Source of the DNA: Bacteroidia bacterium
GTDB lineage: Bacteria > Bacteroidota > Bacteroidia > Bacteroidales > Prolixibacteraceae
Direction of reading: 5' to 3'
Assembly (NCBI GenBank): GCA_026391315.1
Contig: JAPLDT010000021.1
Location: 1-64,000, forward strand
DNA: 64,000 bases
In this document: positions 30,196 through 38,168 of the stretch, one piece after another
Layout: each line of letters begins with the position of its first letter
Position numbering within the stretch: the first letter of the stretch is position 1
Notes under the pieces: generated by a model
Database searches by the model: none
Seen by the model: the letters and a program-made list of their open reading frames with translations, nothing else
Told to the model about the DNA's origin: nothing
Program-made: the position numbers and the translations under genes

Positions 30196-30411
30196 AAACT
30201 TGAAGTTCAAGGTGTTGAATCACAACTCTCACCAAAAGAGAAGTCAATTTTGGTTTATATAAGCAATAATCCCGGATGTAAATCAGGAGCTATTGCACAA
30301 AAACTAGGAATACCCAGTCCAACCGTTAAACGAATATTACCTGATTTGATTGATAAAAATTTGATCGAGAAATATGGAATTGGACCGGGAACAAACTATT
30401 CGTTAAAATAG
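30196..30411 (+). pseudogene. C-terminal winged-helix fragment of a decayed DNA-binding protein
   Basis: An open frame following a TGA (30193-30195) encodes KLEVQGVESQLSPKEKSILV, then NNPGCKSGAIAQKLGIPSPT and a recognition-helix/wing segment ending GIGPGTNYSLK and a TAG. This is a MarR/ArsR-like winged helix as found at the C-terminus of RecG-like AlbA_2 ATP-binding proteins in Bacteroidota. No good start codon or N-terminal domain remains. Confidence 0.55.
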
Positions 30412-30492
30412 AAATTGGCACGAAGGAACATAAAAGAACAAGGCGAATTTTGTGCCTTGCAACATCTTCAGCAAATAATTTGCACATTTGCA

Positions 30493-30913
30493 CATTTCCC
30501 AATTTTCACATTCTATTATGAAAAGCATGCTTTCCGTTGGACTACTGGTCATGTCCAATACCTTTATGACATTTGCCTGGTACGGTCATTTGAAATTCAA
30601 GGAGGTCAAATGGTTTGATGCCCTTGGACTTTTTGCCATTGTGTTGATAAGCTGGGGAATCGCGTTTTTCGAATATTGCTTCCAGGTGCCTGCCAACCGG
30701 ATCGGTTTTGACGGAAATGGCGGACCGTTTTCGTTGGTTCAGTTAAAAGTAATACAAGAAGTAGTCTCCCTCACCGTTTTTGTGGTTTTCACCTTGTTGG
30801 TATTCAAGAATGAGACTTTTAAGCTCAATCACTTGATTGGGTTCGGGTTCTTGATATTGGCAGTTTACTTTATATTCAAGCCGGAATAAAAAGAATGTGA
30901 AAATTGGGAAATG
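30493..30913. repeat. perfect 20-bp inverted repeats framing the DUF486 gene
   Basis: CATTTCCCAATTTTCACATT at 30493-30512 and its exact reverse complement at 30894-30913 sit 5 bp before the start and 4 bp after the stop of the DUF486 gene. Confidence 0.9.
30518..30889 (+). CDS. DMT-family protein DUF486, small four-helix membrane protein
   Basis: A 123-residue membrane protein with four predicted helices. It matches DUF486 (COG3169): NTFMTFAWYGHLKFK, WGIAFFEYCFQVPANRIG and LKVIQEVVSLTVFVVFTLLVF. It belongs to the drug/metabolite transporter superfamily as a half-size protein, with unknown substrate. I chose the ATG at 30518 (MKSMLSVGLL); an upstream ATG at 30488 would translate the inverted repeat. 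The gene is a compact unit between perfect 20-bp inverted repeats. Confidence 0.9.
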   Translation: MKSMLSVGLLVMSNTFMTFAWYGHLKFKEVKWFDALGLFAIVLISWGIAFFEYCFQVPANRIGFDGNGGPFSLVQLKVIQEVVSLTVFVVFTLLVFKNETFKLNHLIGFGFLILAVYFIFKPE

Positions 30914-30942
30914 ATGATCTCAACATCTTTCAAAACCCAACT

Positions 30943-31075
30943 CCTTCCGTCCGGAATAAGTTATCGCTTTTTTTGAAATGCTACCACGGACGGTTATCGA
31001 TCTTAATTCCATTTCCCCGGGTTCCGCTTCGCTCCACCCGGGGCTATTCACATTTAATCCCTTTGGGATTTAACA
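30943..31075. repeat. dispersed hairpin-rich repeat, copy 1
   Basis: Contains CCGTCCG...CGGACGG (30947-30993) and a stem of CCCCGGGT/ACCCGGGG (31015-31043) enclosing TCCGCTTCGCTCC, followed by CTATTCACATTTAATCCCTT. A second copy is at 40849-40985 inside the nuo operon. Spurious frames reading RGYSHLIPLGFNTGF arise from it. Confidence 0.85.
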
Positions 31076-31219
31076 CAGGATTTGATCAACTTTTGAACTT
31101 AGTTCTCAATTGAGACAAATTGGCCGGTTTAAATCCTTGAACTTAACTCAGGGATCGGATCTATGCTTTGTTGTCAAAGCTTTCAAGTTTTTCTACAGCA
31201 AATAGCATATCAGCACATT

Positions 31220-31284
31220 CTCTCTGTGAAACTCTCCCGAAAAATCGGGACAAGTTGTGCTCCTCCGTGCAACTCTGTGTAACC
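31220..31284. repeat. CTCTGTG-type repeat interrupted by a TCCCGA...TCGGGA palindrome
   Basis: Same repeat as 23539-23583 but split by about 20 bp that contain the palindrome TCCCGAAAAATCGGGA (31236-31251). It lies just downstream of nuoN and after the copy-1 hairpin repeat, filling the gap 30914-31290, in which no gene is seen. Confidence 0.8.
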
Positions 31285-31290
31285 AAAAAT

Positions 31291-32670
31291 TTACAGCAAA
31301 TTAATAATCAGCTTGGGCAGAAATCCCAACACAATCATCAGTACCGTACACAGGATGATGTTGAATTTGAAATTGATGCTCGATTCAATTTTGTGTTGTG
31401 GCTCTCCCTCTGAAAAATAGCTGGCCATGATTGGTTTGAAATAGAAATAGATACTGATCATGGAACCAATGATCGCTACTACCACCAGCCAGGTGTAACC
31501 ACCTTCGGCAGCCAGCGCAAAGAGATTGTATTTGGCCATAAAGCCGGCCAATGGCGGAATTCCGGCCAGCGACATCATGGCAATGGCCATGGCAAAGGCC
31601 TCTACCGGATTATTCTTGGCCAAACCACGGAAGGCAGGAATGAAGAAAGTCCCGCGCTCCTCCCTAATCAGCATTAAAACGGCAAAAGCGGTAATGGTGG
31701 CGATGACATAGGAGAGCACAAAAAAGAGCAAAATTCCCGCTGATTTTGGCCCCAAAACGATCATTGCCATCAACAGGTACCCCGATTGCGCAACTCCCGA
31801 ATAGGCAAACATACGTTTCAGGTTATCCTGGTACACAGCGGAGAGATTTCCAACGATAATCGTCGCAACCGATAAGACTGTCAACGTTGCTACCAGCTCA
31901 GTGTGCAGCGATATAAAAGCGATGGAGATCAGGCGGTAAAAGGCTGCAACACTGGCGACTTTCCCGGCTGTGGTCATGAAAGCCGTGATCAGGGTAGGTG
32001 ATCCGGTGTAGACATCGGGCGACCAGAAATGGAACGGAACGGCGGCAATTTTGAAAGACATTCCAACGAAGATCAGCAGCATACCTGCAATGAACAACAT
32101 GGGAACAGTTCCTTTGCAGGAGACAACGTAAGCATTGATAGCCTCCAGGTTAAAAGAGCCTGAAACACCATAAACCAGGGCGATGCCAAAAAGCAGGAAT
32201 CCTGTAGCAAATGATCCGATCAGGAAATATTTCATGGCAGCCTCGTTGGAGGCAATATCGAATTTCTTGCTGCCTGCCAAAACGTAGAAAGAGATCGACA
32301 GGGTTTCGAGGCCTATGAAAAAGAGAATAAGGTTGCCGAAAGAGGCCATCACAATCCCACCGATTAAGGCAAAAAGGATCAATGCGTAAACATCTTCCAG
32401 CGGTCGCTCAACCCCTTTGTAATAGATATTGGCAAACATGAAGATCAAAATACCAATCAGAATCAAAATGGCACTGAAAGCAATGCTGAAGTTATCAGCG
32501 ATGAACATCTCGTTGTAGTAATGGACAGAAGTGTTCCACTGACTGATATTCAATATCATGGTAATAATAAGACCGACAAAAAGCAGTGGCAGCAACACTT
32601 TTTTCATTTTTCGTACCCCGAAAAACATTACTAATACTGCCAAAACGGTAAGTGCTACAATTGCTTGCAT
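31291..32670 (-). CDS. nuoN: NADH-quinone oxidoreductase subunit N
   Basis: A 459-residue antiporter-like membrane subunit of complex I with about 14 helices. Family motifs are visible: GLETLSISFYVLAG, EAAMKYFLIGSFATGFLLFG (Lys in the proton channel), FKIAAVPFHFWSPDVYTGSP and LAGIPPLAGFMAKY. It is the last gene of the nuo operon, 138 bp downstream of nuoM; that gap holds repeats of GTTTGAAATGTT and CACATTTCCACATTT but no gene. Confidence 0.97.
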   Translation of the reverse strand: MQAIVALTVLAVLVMFFGVRKMKKVLLPLLFVGLIITMILNISQWNTSVHYYNEMFIADNFSIAFSAILILIGILIFMFANIYYKGVERPLEDVYALILFALIGGIVMASFGNLILFFIGLETLSISFYVLAGSKKFDIASNEAAMKYFLIGSFATGFLLFGIALVYGVSGSFNLEAINAYVVSCKGTVPMLFIAGMLLIFVGMSFKIAAVPFHFWSPDVYTGSPTLITAFMTTAGKVASVAAFYRLISIAFISLHTELVATLTVLSVATIIVGNLSAVYQDNLKRMFAYSGVAQSGYLLMAMIVLGPKSAGILLFFVLSYVIATITAFAVLMLIREERGTFFIPAFRGLAKNNPVEAFAMAIAMMSLAGIPPLAGFMAKYNLFALAAEGGYTWLVVVAIIGSMISIYFYFKPIMASYFSEGEPQHKIESSINFKFNIILCTVLMIVLGFLPKLIINLL

Positions 32671-32808
32671 GCTAAATATTTAGTTTTTTAATATCAGATA
32701 AACTCAATCGTTTGAAATGTTTTTTTTGTTTAAAATGTTTGAAATGTTATGATATCCAGGAATTCCCTCATTTCCACATTTCCACATTTTCCAATTTTCA
32801 AATTATTT

Positions 32809-34257
32809 TCAAGGAATCATTAATATACTTTTTACTGCCGGTTCTGCAATTCCTATGAACATGTGCGGATAGATTCCAATCCAGAGGATTATTACCACGA
32901 TTGGAACCAAAACTACCATCTCCTGTCTTGATAAATCGGTAAATCCAGCAGTTGCCTCTTTGACCTCTCCGTACATAGTCCGCTGATACATCCAAAGCAT
33001 GTAAACAGCGCCCAGGATGATGGTCAATCCGGCTACGGCAGCCAGGTAGACATTGTATTCAAAAACACCCAGCAGTAATAAAAATTCGCCAATGAAACTG
33101 TTTGTTAATGGCAACGAAATACTGCCAAGAAGGATAATCATAAAAAATGCGGCAAATATGGGCGCTTTGGAAGCGATACCTCCCAATGATGCAATCTCAC
33201 CTGTTTTCGTTCGGCGAACGATAATTTCGTAGCAGAAAAACAGTCCGACAATATTGACCCCGTGCGAAATCATTTGTATCATGGATCCTTCCAGTCCGTT
33301 GACGGTCCTGGATAAGACGCCGGCAGCGATCAGTCCGACATGGGCCAGCGAAGAGTAAGCAATCAGTCTTTTTAATTCCTTTTGGCGAATAGCGATGACA
33401 GAGGCGTACACGATACCGGTTACCGACAGCACTATGGCATAAAATGCATACTCATTGAGCGCTGCAGGAAAGAGTGGCAGCACGAAACGCAGCACTCCAT
33501 AAACCCCCATTTTCAGCATGATACCCGCCAACAGCATGGTTCCCTGGGTCGGAGCAGTAAAGTAAAGGTCTGGTTGCCAGGTGTGAAATGGGAAAATCGG
33601 CATTTTAATGGCAAAAGCCGCAAAAAATGCCAGGAAGAGCCATTTTTGGGCAGCAGGATCCAGTACCACCTTGTAGAAATCGGCAAACGCGAAAGAGTGC
33701 TCTCCAGGCGTTTGAACATAAAGGAATACAATGGCGACCAGCATCAAAAGACCTCCCACCAAAGTGTACATAAAGAATTTAAAGGTAATACCGCGCGCAT
33801 TCTGACCACCCCATAAAATTGAAACGAAAAAGATCGGGATAAGCGCTAATTCCCAAAAGATGTAGAACAACAGGATATCGGTTGTCGTGAAAACTCCGAT
33901 CAAAGCCATCTCCATCAGGAGAATCAACGCATAAAAAGAGTTTCGCCGTACAACACCGCTTCCAAAACCGCTGTAGATGATAATAGGAAACAGAAAAGTT
34001 GTCAACAACACCAGAAGCATGCTTAAACCGTCCAGTCCTAGGGTAAATTCGATCCCAAGCGAATGGAAAATATCGGAACGAAACAACAGATAACCTACTG
34101 GATTTGAGAGATACTTGATCAAAATCAAAATCCCAACCGCAAAAGTGAGCAACGAGGCGGCAAGTGCTATTTTCTTGCTCAACACGGGTTGATCCTTCAT
34201 GGCGAAAAGCAGCAAAGAGAAGATCAGCGGCAGTGAGATAAGTAATCCTATTAACAT
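32809..34257 (-). CDS. nuoM: NADH-quinone oxidoreductase subunit M
   Basis: A 482-residue proton-pumping membrane subunit. Landmarks: LGIEFTLGLDGLSMLLVLLTTFLFP, FWELALIPIFFVSILWGG (conserved Glu of helix 5), FAIKMPIFPFHTWQPDLYFTAPT (Lys and His of the channel) and YSSLAHVGLIAAGV. It starts 2 bp after the nuoL stop. Confidence 0.97.
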   Translation of the reverse strand: MLIGLLISLPLIFSLLLFAMKDQPVLSKKIALAASLLTFAVGILILIKYLSNPVGYLLFRSDIFHSLGIEFTLGLDGLSMLLVLLTTFLFPIIIYSGFGSGVVRRNSFYALILLMEMALIGVFTTTDILLFYIFWELALIPIFFVSILWGGQNARGITFKFFMYTLVGGLLMLVAIVFLYVQTPGEHSFAFADFYKVVLDPAAQKWLFLAFFAAFAIKMPIFPFHTWQPDLYFTAPTQGTMLLAGIMLKMGVYGVLRFVLPLFPAALNEYAFYAIVLSVTGIVYASVIAIRQKELKRLIAYSSLAHVGLIAAGVLSRTVNGLEGSMIQMISHGVNIVGLFFCYEIIVRRTKTGEIASLGGIASKAPIFAAFFMIILLGSISLPLTNSFIGEFLLLLGVFEYNVYLAAVAGLTIILGAVYMLWMYQRTMYGEVKEATAGFTDLSRQEMVVLVPIVVIILWIGIYPHMFIGIAEPAVKSILMIP

Positions 34258-34259
34258 GG

Positions 34260-36167
34260 CTATTTATTAAACAGATTTAAGAATAAAATCAGGATAATGC
34301 TGATGACCATGTAGAAAAGATAGGCACCCACATTCCCTGTCTGCATGTAACGAATGTTCCTACCGATCCACACAATGAAAACCCCGGTTTGGTCGACAAC
34401 CCTGTCAATTACCTTAATTTCAATCACATCATGAAAGAAGGATGATAAACTTGCCACTGGTTTCTGGATCATCTGCTGGTACAATTCGTCGATATAGAAT
34501 TTTCGGTATGCCAGATTTGCGACAAATGACCGTTCCGGTTCATCCTGGACAATGGACCTGTTTTTAACAAACCGTGACCAGGTCAGATAGATCAGTCCCA
34601 GAATGAGTAACAACGGAATGATCATCAGCCAGAGTTCCGTTTGTCCCTCCGGCGCTGCTACTCCATGTTTCATGAAAGATTCCGAAGTTGAAAAAAGTGG
34701 CGCCAAAAATGACTGAATTCGATCCTCTCCGCCAAACAAATGAGGTATCCCCAACAATCCGCCAAAAACGGCTAAAACAGCCAAAATAGCCATTGGAACT
34801 GTCATGCTTTTGGGTGATTCATGAACAGGATGTTTTGGATTCTCAACCACTGCAGCTTTGCCCCAAAATACGACATACAATAGCCGGAACATGTAAATGG
34901 CAGTCATCAGGGCGGCTATGACAGACAATACCCACAATACCGGACTAGCGTGAAAGGCACCCAGCAGGATCATATCCTTGGAAAAGAATCCTGATAAGGG
35001 AGGAATACCTGCAATGGCAAGTGTGCCAATCAGAAACAGCCAAAATGTAACCGGAATTTTATCTTTGAGTCCACCCATTTTACGGATATCCTGCTCACCA
35101 TGCAGCGCATGGATCACACTACCTGCCGCGAGAAAGAGCAATGCCTTGAAGAATGCGTGGGTGGTGAGGTGGAACATGGCTCCGGTAAATGCTCCCGAAC
35201 CAAGCGCAACAAACATAAAACCCAGCTGACTGACAGTCGAATAGGCCAATATTTTCTTGATATCATTCTGGTAGATGGCAATGGCGCCTGCCATCAAGGC
35301 CGTGGCAATTCCAATCACTGAAATGGTCATCATCGTTATGGGTGCCATTACAAACAGCAGATTTGAACGTGCGATCATGTAGATTCCTGCCGTTACCATG
35401 GTGGCAGCGTGGATCAGAGCGGATACAGGCGTTGGTCCTGCCATGGCGTCAGGAAGCCAGGTAAAGAGCGGTATCTGAGCGCTTTTACCGATCGCACCTG
35501 CAAATAACAACAATGTAATGATTGTGATGGTTGAAGTCCGGATCGGGACAGTTGTGATTTGCGCAAAAATCTCTTCAAAATTAAGGGAACCGAATGTTTT
35601 AATCAAAAGGAAAAGGGCGAGCAGAAAACCAAGATCTCCTATGCGGTTCATGATAAATGCCTTCTTGGCTGCATTGTTAAACTCCTGATTTTTAAACCAG
35701 AAACCGATCAGCAGGTAGGAAGAGAGTCCGACCCCCTCCCAACCAATAAAGAGGATCAGGTAGTTGGAACCCAGAACCAGCAACAGCATGAAGAAAACGA
35801 AAAGGTTCATGTAGGAGAAGAAGCGGTTGAAGCCGGCATCCTCCTTCATGTATCCGATGGAATAAACATGAATCAGAAATCCTACTCCTGTTACAATGAG
35901 CAGCATCAGGACGGAGAGCCTGTCGACCAGAAATGAAAACGGGATGGAAAGTTTGTCAAAGCTGATCCAGCTAAACAGTTCGACTGTTCTTGCGGGTGCA
36001 CCGGCAAGCAGATTGCTGAAGAGCACCAGGGAAATGAGGAATGGAATCAGTACCATCAAAGATGCAATTACACCCGCTGCAATTCCTCTGAACCTCCTGA
36101 AATTAAAGGCAATCAGAAGAAATCCAATTAATGGGAAGAGCGGTACCAGCCAAATATATTCAAACAT
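34260..36167 (-). CDS. nuoL: NADH-quinone oxidoreductase subunit L
   Basis: A 635-residue membrane subunit, the longest antiporter-like protein of complex I. It contains FIGWEGVGLSSYLLIGFW, GKSAQIPLFTWLPDAMAGPTPVSALIHAATMVTAG, AYSTVSQLGFMFVALG and HAFFKALLFLAAGSVIHALHGEQDIRKMGG. The C-terminal ~90 residues form the lateral helix (FYIDELYQQMIQKPVASLS) and last membrane segment. The stop is 2 bp before nuoM and the start is 18 bp after the nuoK stop. Confidence 0.97.
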   Translation of the reverse strand: MFEYIWLVPLFPLIGFLLIAFNFRRFRGIAAGVIASLMVLIPFLISLVLFSNLLAGAPARTVELFSWISFDKLSIPFSFLVDRLSVLMLLIVTGVGFLIHVYSIGYMKEDAGFNRFFSYMNLFVFFMLLLVLGSNYLILFIGWEGVGLSSYLLIGFWFKNQEFNNAAKKAFIMNRIGDLGFLLALFLLIKTFGSLNFEEIFAQITTVPIRTSTITIITLLLFAGAIGKSAQIPLFTWLPDAMAGPTPVSALIHAATMVTAGIYMIARSNLLFVMAPITMMTISVIGIATALMAGAIAIYQNDIKKILAYSTVSQLGFMFVALGSGAFTGAMFHLTTHAFFKALLFLAAGSVIHALHGEQDIRKMGGLKDKIPVTFWLFLIGTLAIAGIPPLSGFFSKDMILLGAFHASPVLWVLSVIAALMTAIYMFRLLYVVFWGKAAVVENPKHPVHESPKSMTVPMAILAVLAVFGGLLGIPHLFGGEDRIQSFLAPLFSTSESFMKHGVAAPEGQTELWLMIIPLLLILGLIYLTWSRFVKNRSIVQDEPERSFVANLAYRKFYIDELYQQMIQKPVASLSSFFHDVIEIKVIDRVVDQTGVFIVWIGRNIRYMQTGNVGAYLFYMVISIILILFLNLFNK

Positions 36168-36185
36168 AATGTATAATCTTTGCGT

Positions 36186-36503
36186 TTACCATTTTAGTTT
36201 GTTGAGCACATTGATATCGATGGTGTGGGTCGATCTGTAGATCATGACCAGTAGCGCCAGTCCGATGGCTACCTCAGCAGCCGCCACCACCATGATGAAA
36301 AAGACGAAAATCTGTCCGGCCGGATCATTCCGATAGGCCGAAAAAGCCGCCAAAAGCAGGTTGGCAGAGTTCAGCATCAGCTCGATCGACATAAAGATGA
36401 CCAGGGCATTGCGCTTGACCAATACCCCAACTACTCCGATAGCAAAAAGCGCCGAACAGAAGAAGATGTAGTAATCGAGCGGTATGATTTGCAAGTTTTG
36501 CAT
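36186..36503 (-). CDS. nuoK: NADH-quinone oxidoreductase subunit K
   Basis: A 105-residue three-helix membrane subunit. The conserved glutamates in SIELMLNSANLLLAAF and AAAEVAIGLALLVMIYR mark the proton path. It is separated from nuoJ by three non-nuo genes (DUF2007, MazF, MazE), an interruption of about 1 kb. A 9-bp tandem array (GTGACTAAA) lies about 36 bp upstream of its start. Confidence 0.97.
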   Translation of the reverse strand: MQNLQIIPLDYYIFFCSALFAIGVVGVLVKRNALVIFMSIELMLNSANLLLAAFSAYRNDPAGQIFVFFIMVVAAAEVAIGLALLVMIYRSTHTIDINVLNKLKW

Positions 36504-36539
36504 GATTTCTTTGTTTGTTATTTTTATTCCATTTCAGAA

Positions 36540-36565
36540 AAGTGACTAAAGTGACTAAAGTACTT
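36540..36565. repeat. short 9-bp-unit array (GTGACTAAA)
   Basis: Two full copies and a partial copy of GTGACTAAA between the DUF2007 gene and nuoK, upstream of nuoK. Confidence 0.7.
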
Positions 36566-36582
36566 GGTTCTAATGCAGTTTA

Positions 36583-36816
36583 TTAATTATTCGCCTTCGT
36601 GAATTCATTGATCAAAGGTTCCGCATTTTTCAGGTCGGATTGTTGAATATAAAGATCAACGAAGGTGGGGAATCCGCCAATTCCGGCTGACATACCTGAT
36701 TGGGAATCATTTTGCACCATAGAACCAATTCCAATTTCCTCAAGAGCTCCTTGCAGCATCATTGTTGCAACTTCGCTCCCTGTAAACACCCTGATCAACT
36801 CGTTTCTTTCCTTCAT
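36583..36816 (-). CDS. DUF2007 putative signal-transducing protein
   Basis: A 77-residue soluble protein of the DUF2007 family (PF09413-like). It begins LIRVFTGSEVATMMLQGALEEIGI and ends YIQQSDLKNAEPLINEFTK, the usual ferredoxin-like pattern, with an intact length. Function is unknown; members have been proposed to bind ligands related to nitrogen signalling (PII-like fold). It follows mazF by 11 bp and precedes nuoK, so it may ride on the same transcript. Confidence 0.85.
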   Translation of the reverse strand: MKERNELIRVFTGSEVATMMLQGALEEIGIGSMVQNDSQSGMSAGIGGFPTFVDLYIQQSDLKNAEPLINEFTKANN

Positions 36817-36827
36817 GTTTTTAATTA

Positions 36828-37151
36828 TTAATCAACATAAGTTTCTTTTAATACAGACTTAACCTTTTCAATCTCTCTATATGTCAGATGATCAAGAATT
36901 TTGATTACCCTTTGTTTATCGATGCTTCTTATCTGATCTATGACAATCCAACCAATTTTATCGTCATGATTGACTTTTATTCTGGTAGGAAACAATTTCA
37001 TTTGGCTTGTCATAGGAGCAATTACGATTGTATGTAGAAATTGATTCATCTCATTGGGTGAAATAACGGCGCATGGACGAGTCTTTCGTATCTCACTTCC
37101 AATGGTTGGATCAAGATTCACCAAAACAATATCATATTGTTTTATTTCCAT
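36828..37151 (-). CDS. mazF: MazF/PemK-family toxin (mRNA endoribonuclease)
   Basis: A 107-residue toxin of the PemK/MazF family. It starts MEIKQYDIVLVNLDPTIGSEIRKTRPCAVIS, the strand-loop-strand with catalytic Arg, and has VIAPMTSQ and IGWIVIDQIRSIDKQRVIKIL, all characteristic. It cleaves mRNA when freed from its antitoxin. Its start overlaps the antitoxin gene by 10 bp, as usual. The pair is embedded between nuoJ and nuoK. Confidence 0.92.
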   Translation of the reverse strand: MEIKQYDIVLVNLDPTIGSEIRKTRPCAVISPNEMNQFLHTIVIAPMTSQMKLFPTRIKVNHDDKIGWIVIDQIRSIDKQRVIKILDHLTYREIEKVKSVLKETYVD

Positions 37152-37393
37152 TCGTCAAATGTTTCATCATCAAATACATCAGGCATCAATAATTTATCAT
37201 CACCGTTTTCATGCATCGCTTGAAACGCTTCTTCCCATCCTTTTCTGGGTTCAGTTTTCGGTTTCAGAATGATGTACCCTTCCTCCAAAACAAGTTCAAC
37301 TGTATCTTTTATATGATACTTTTCAATCAGCGTCTTACTCAACCTGATACCCTTGGAATTACCTATCTGTACTACTGAAATGTCCATGTTCAA
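37142..37393 (-). CDS. mazE: MazE-like AbrB-fold antitoxin
   Basis: An 83-residue antitoxin. The N-terminal swapped-hairpin DNA-binding domain reads ISVVQIGNSKGIRLSKTLIEKYHI (residues ~5-28). The acidic C-terminal tail (MPDVFDDETFDEW) should neutralise MazF. Met1 or Met3 could be the start. It normally represses its own promoter, and the 105-bp gap to nuoJ (37394-37498) has AT-rich sequence where that promoter could sit. Confidence 0.92.
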   Translation of the reverse strand: MNMDISVVQIGNSKGIRLSKTLIEKYHIKDTVELVLEEGYIILKPKTEPRKGWEEAFQAMHENGDDKLLMPDVFDDETFDEWK

Positions 37394-37498
37394 ATATTAT
37401 AAATGTAATTACAAAGTTAATACAATATTATTATTTCTTTAATGAAATTGATTACAATACATGTTTCTAATCAAACTCGCTAATCTTTAATTTTTAAT

Positions 37499-37999
37499 TC
37501 AATAAATGTCCTTTTTCCCCAACATCACCGCTCCCACCATTGCTGCCAGAAACAGGATCGACGAGAGTTCGAAAGGCAAATAATACTCATCGAACAAAAC
37601 TTTTCCTAAATTCTTCACCAATCCGATCTGGTTCAATGCAGGATCGGAAATCATCTTCAAATCATAGGTCCTGAAAACAGCGATCAATACCATCAAAAGC
37701 ATTCCACCAGCAATGGCGGAGGCAAATTTCATCAGTCGCGACTTCGGAAATTCACCCTGTATATTGAGGTTCAGCAACATCACCGTATAGATGAACAACA
37801 CCATGATGGCACCGGCATAGACAATGATGTGTACCACCGCCAGAAACTGCGCATTCAGCAATATGTAGTGACCTCCGATGGCAAAGAATGCCAGGGTCAG
37901 GTACAACACGCTGTGCATAGGTTTCTTGGAAATCAACACCTTTAACGCGGCGTAAATCGCGATAAAAGAGAGGATGAAGAAGAGATATTTGGAGAACAT
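37499..37999 (-). CDS. nuoJ: NADH-quinone oxidoreductase subunit J
   Basis: A 166-residue membrane subunit with five helices: MHSVLYLTLAFFAIGGHYILLNAQFLAVVHIIVYAGAIMVLFIYTVMLLN contains the conserved pi-bulge helix. The start at 37999 gives MFSKYLFFILSF. A 7-bp-unit tandem array begins 8 bp upstream of this ATG, and the stop is 105 bp before mazE. Confidence 0.95.
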   Translation of the reverse strand: MFSKYLFFILSFIAIYAALKVLISKKPMHSVLYLTLAFFAIGGHYILLNAQFLAVVHIIVYAGAIMVLFIYTVMLLNLNIQGEFPKSRLMKFASAIAGGMLLMVLIAVFRTYDLKMISDPALNQIGLVKNLGKVLFDEYYLPFELSSILFLAAMVGAVMLGKKDIY

Positions 38000-38007
38000 A
38001 ATGGGAG

Positions 38008-38077
38008 GAGTTATGAGTTATGAGTTATGAGTTATGAGTTATGAGTTATAAGTTATGAGTTATAAGTTATGAGATAT
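38008..38077. repeat. tandem array of ten 7-bp units (GAGTTAT/AAGTTAT)
   Basis: About ten consecutive heptamers, seven of them perfect GAGTTAT, begin 8 bp upstream of the nuoJ start codon in the nuoI-nuoJ gap. Confidence 0.95.
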
Positions 38078-38123
38078 AAGACTTGAGACATAAGATTCCA
38101 AAACCAATCTTGATTGGAGCGTA

Positions 38124-38166
38124 AGTACTTTAGGCACTTTAGTCACTCTAGTCACTTTAGGCACTT
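38124..38166. repeat. short 9-bp-unit array (TTTAGTCAC/TTTAGGCAC)
   Basis: Four to five imperfect copies of a 9-bp unit just after the nuoI stop codon; complementary in type to the GTGACTAAA arrays near 36540 and 51730. Confidence 0.75.
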
Positions 38167-38168
38167 GT

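Noticed and set aside
30904..31113. Plus-strand frame encoding RGYSHLIPLGFNTGF
   Set aside because: It is the translation of the hairpin-rich dispersed repeat, also present at 40849-40985, not a gene.
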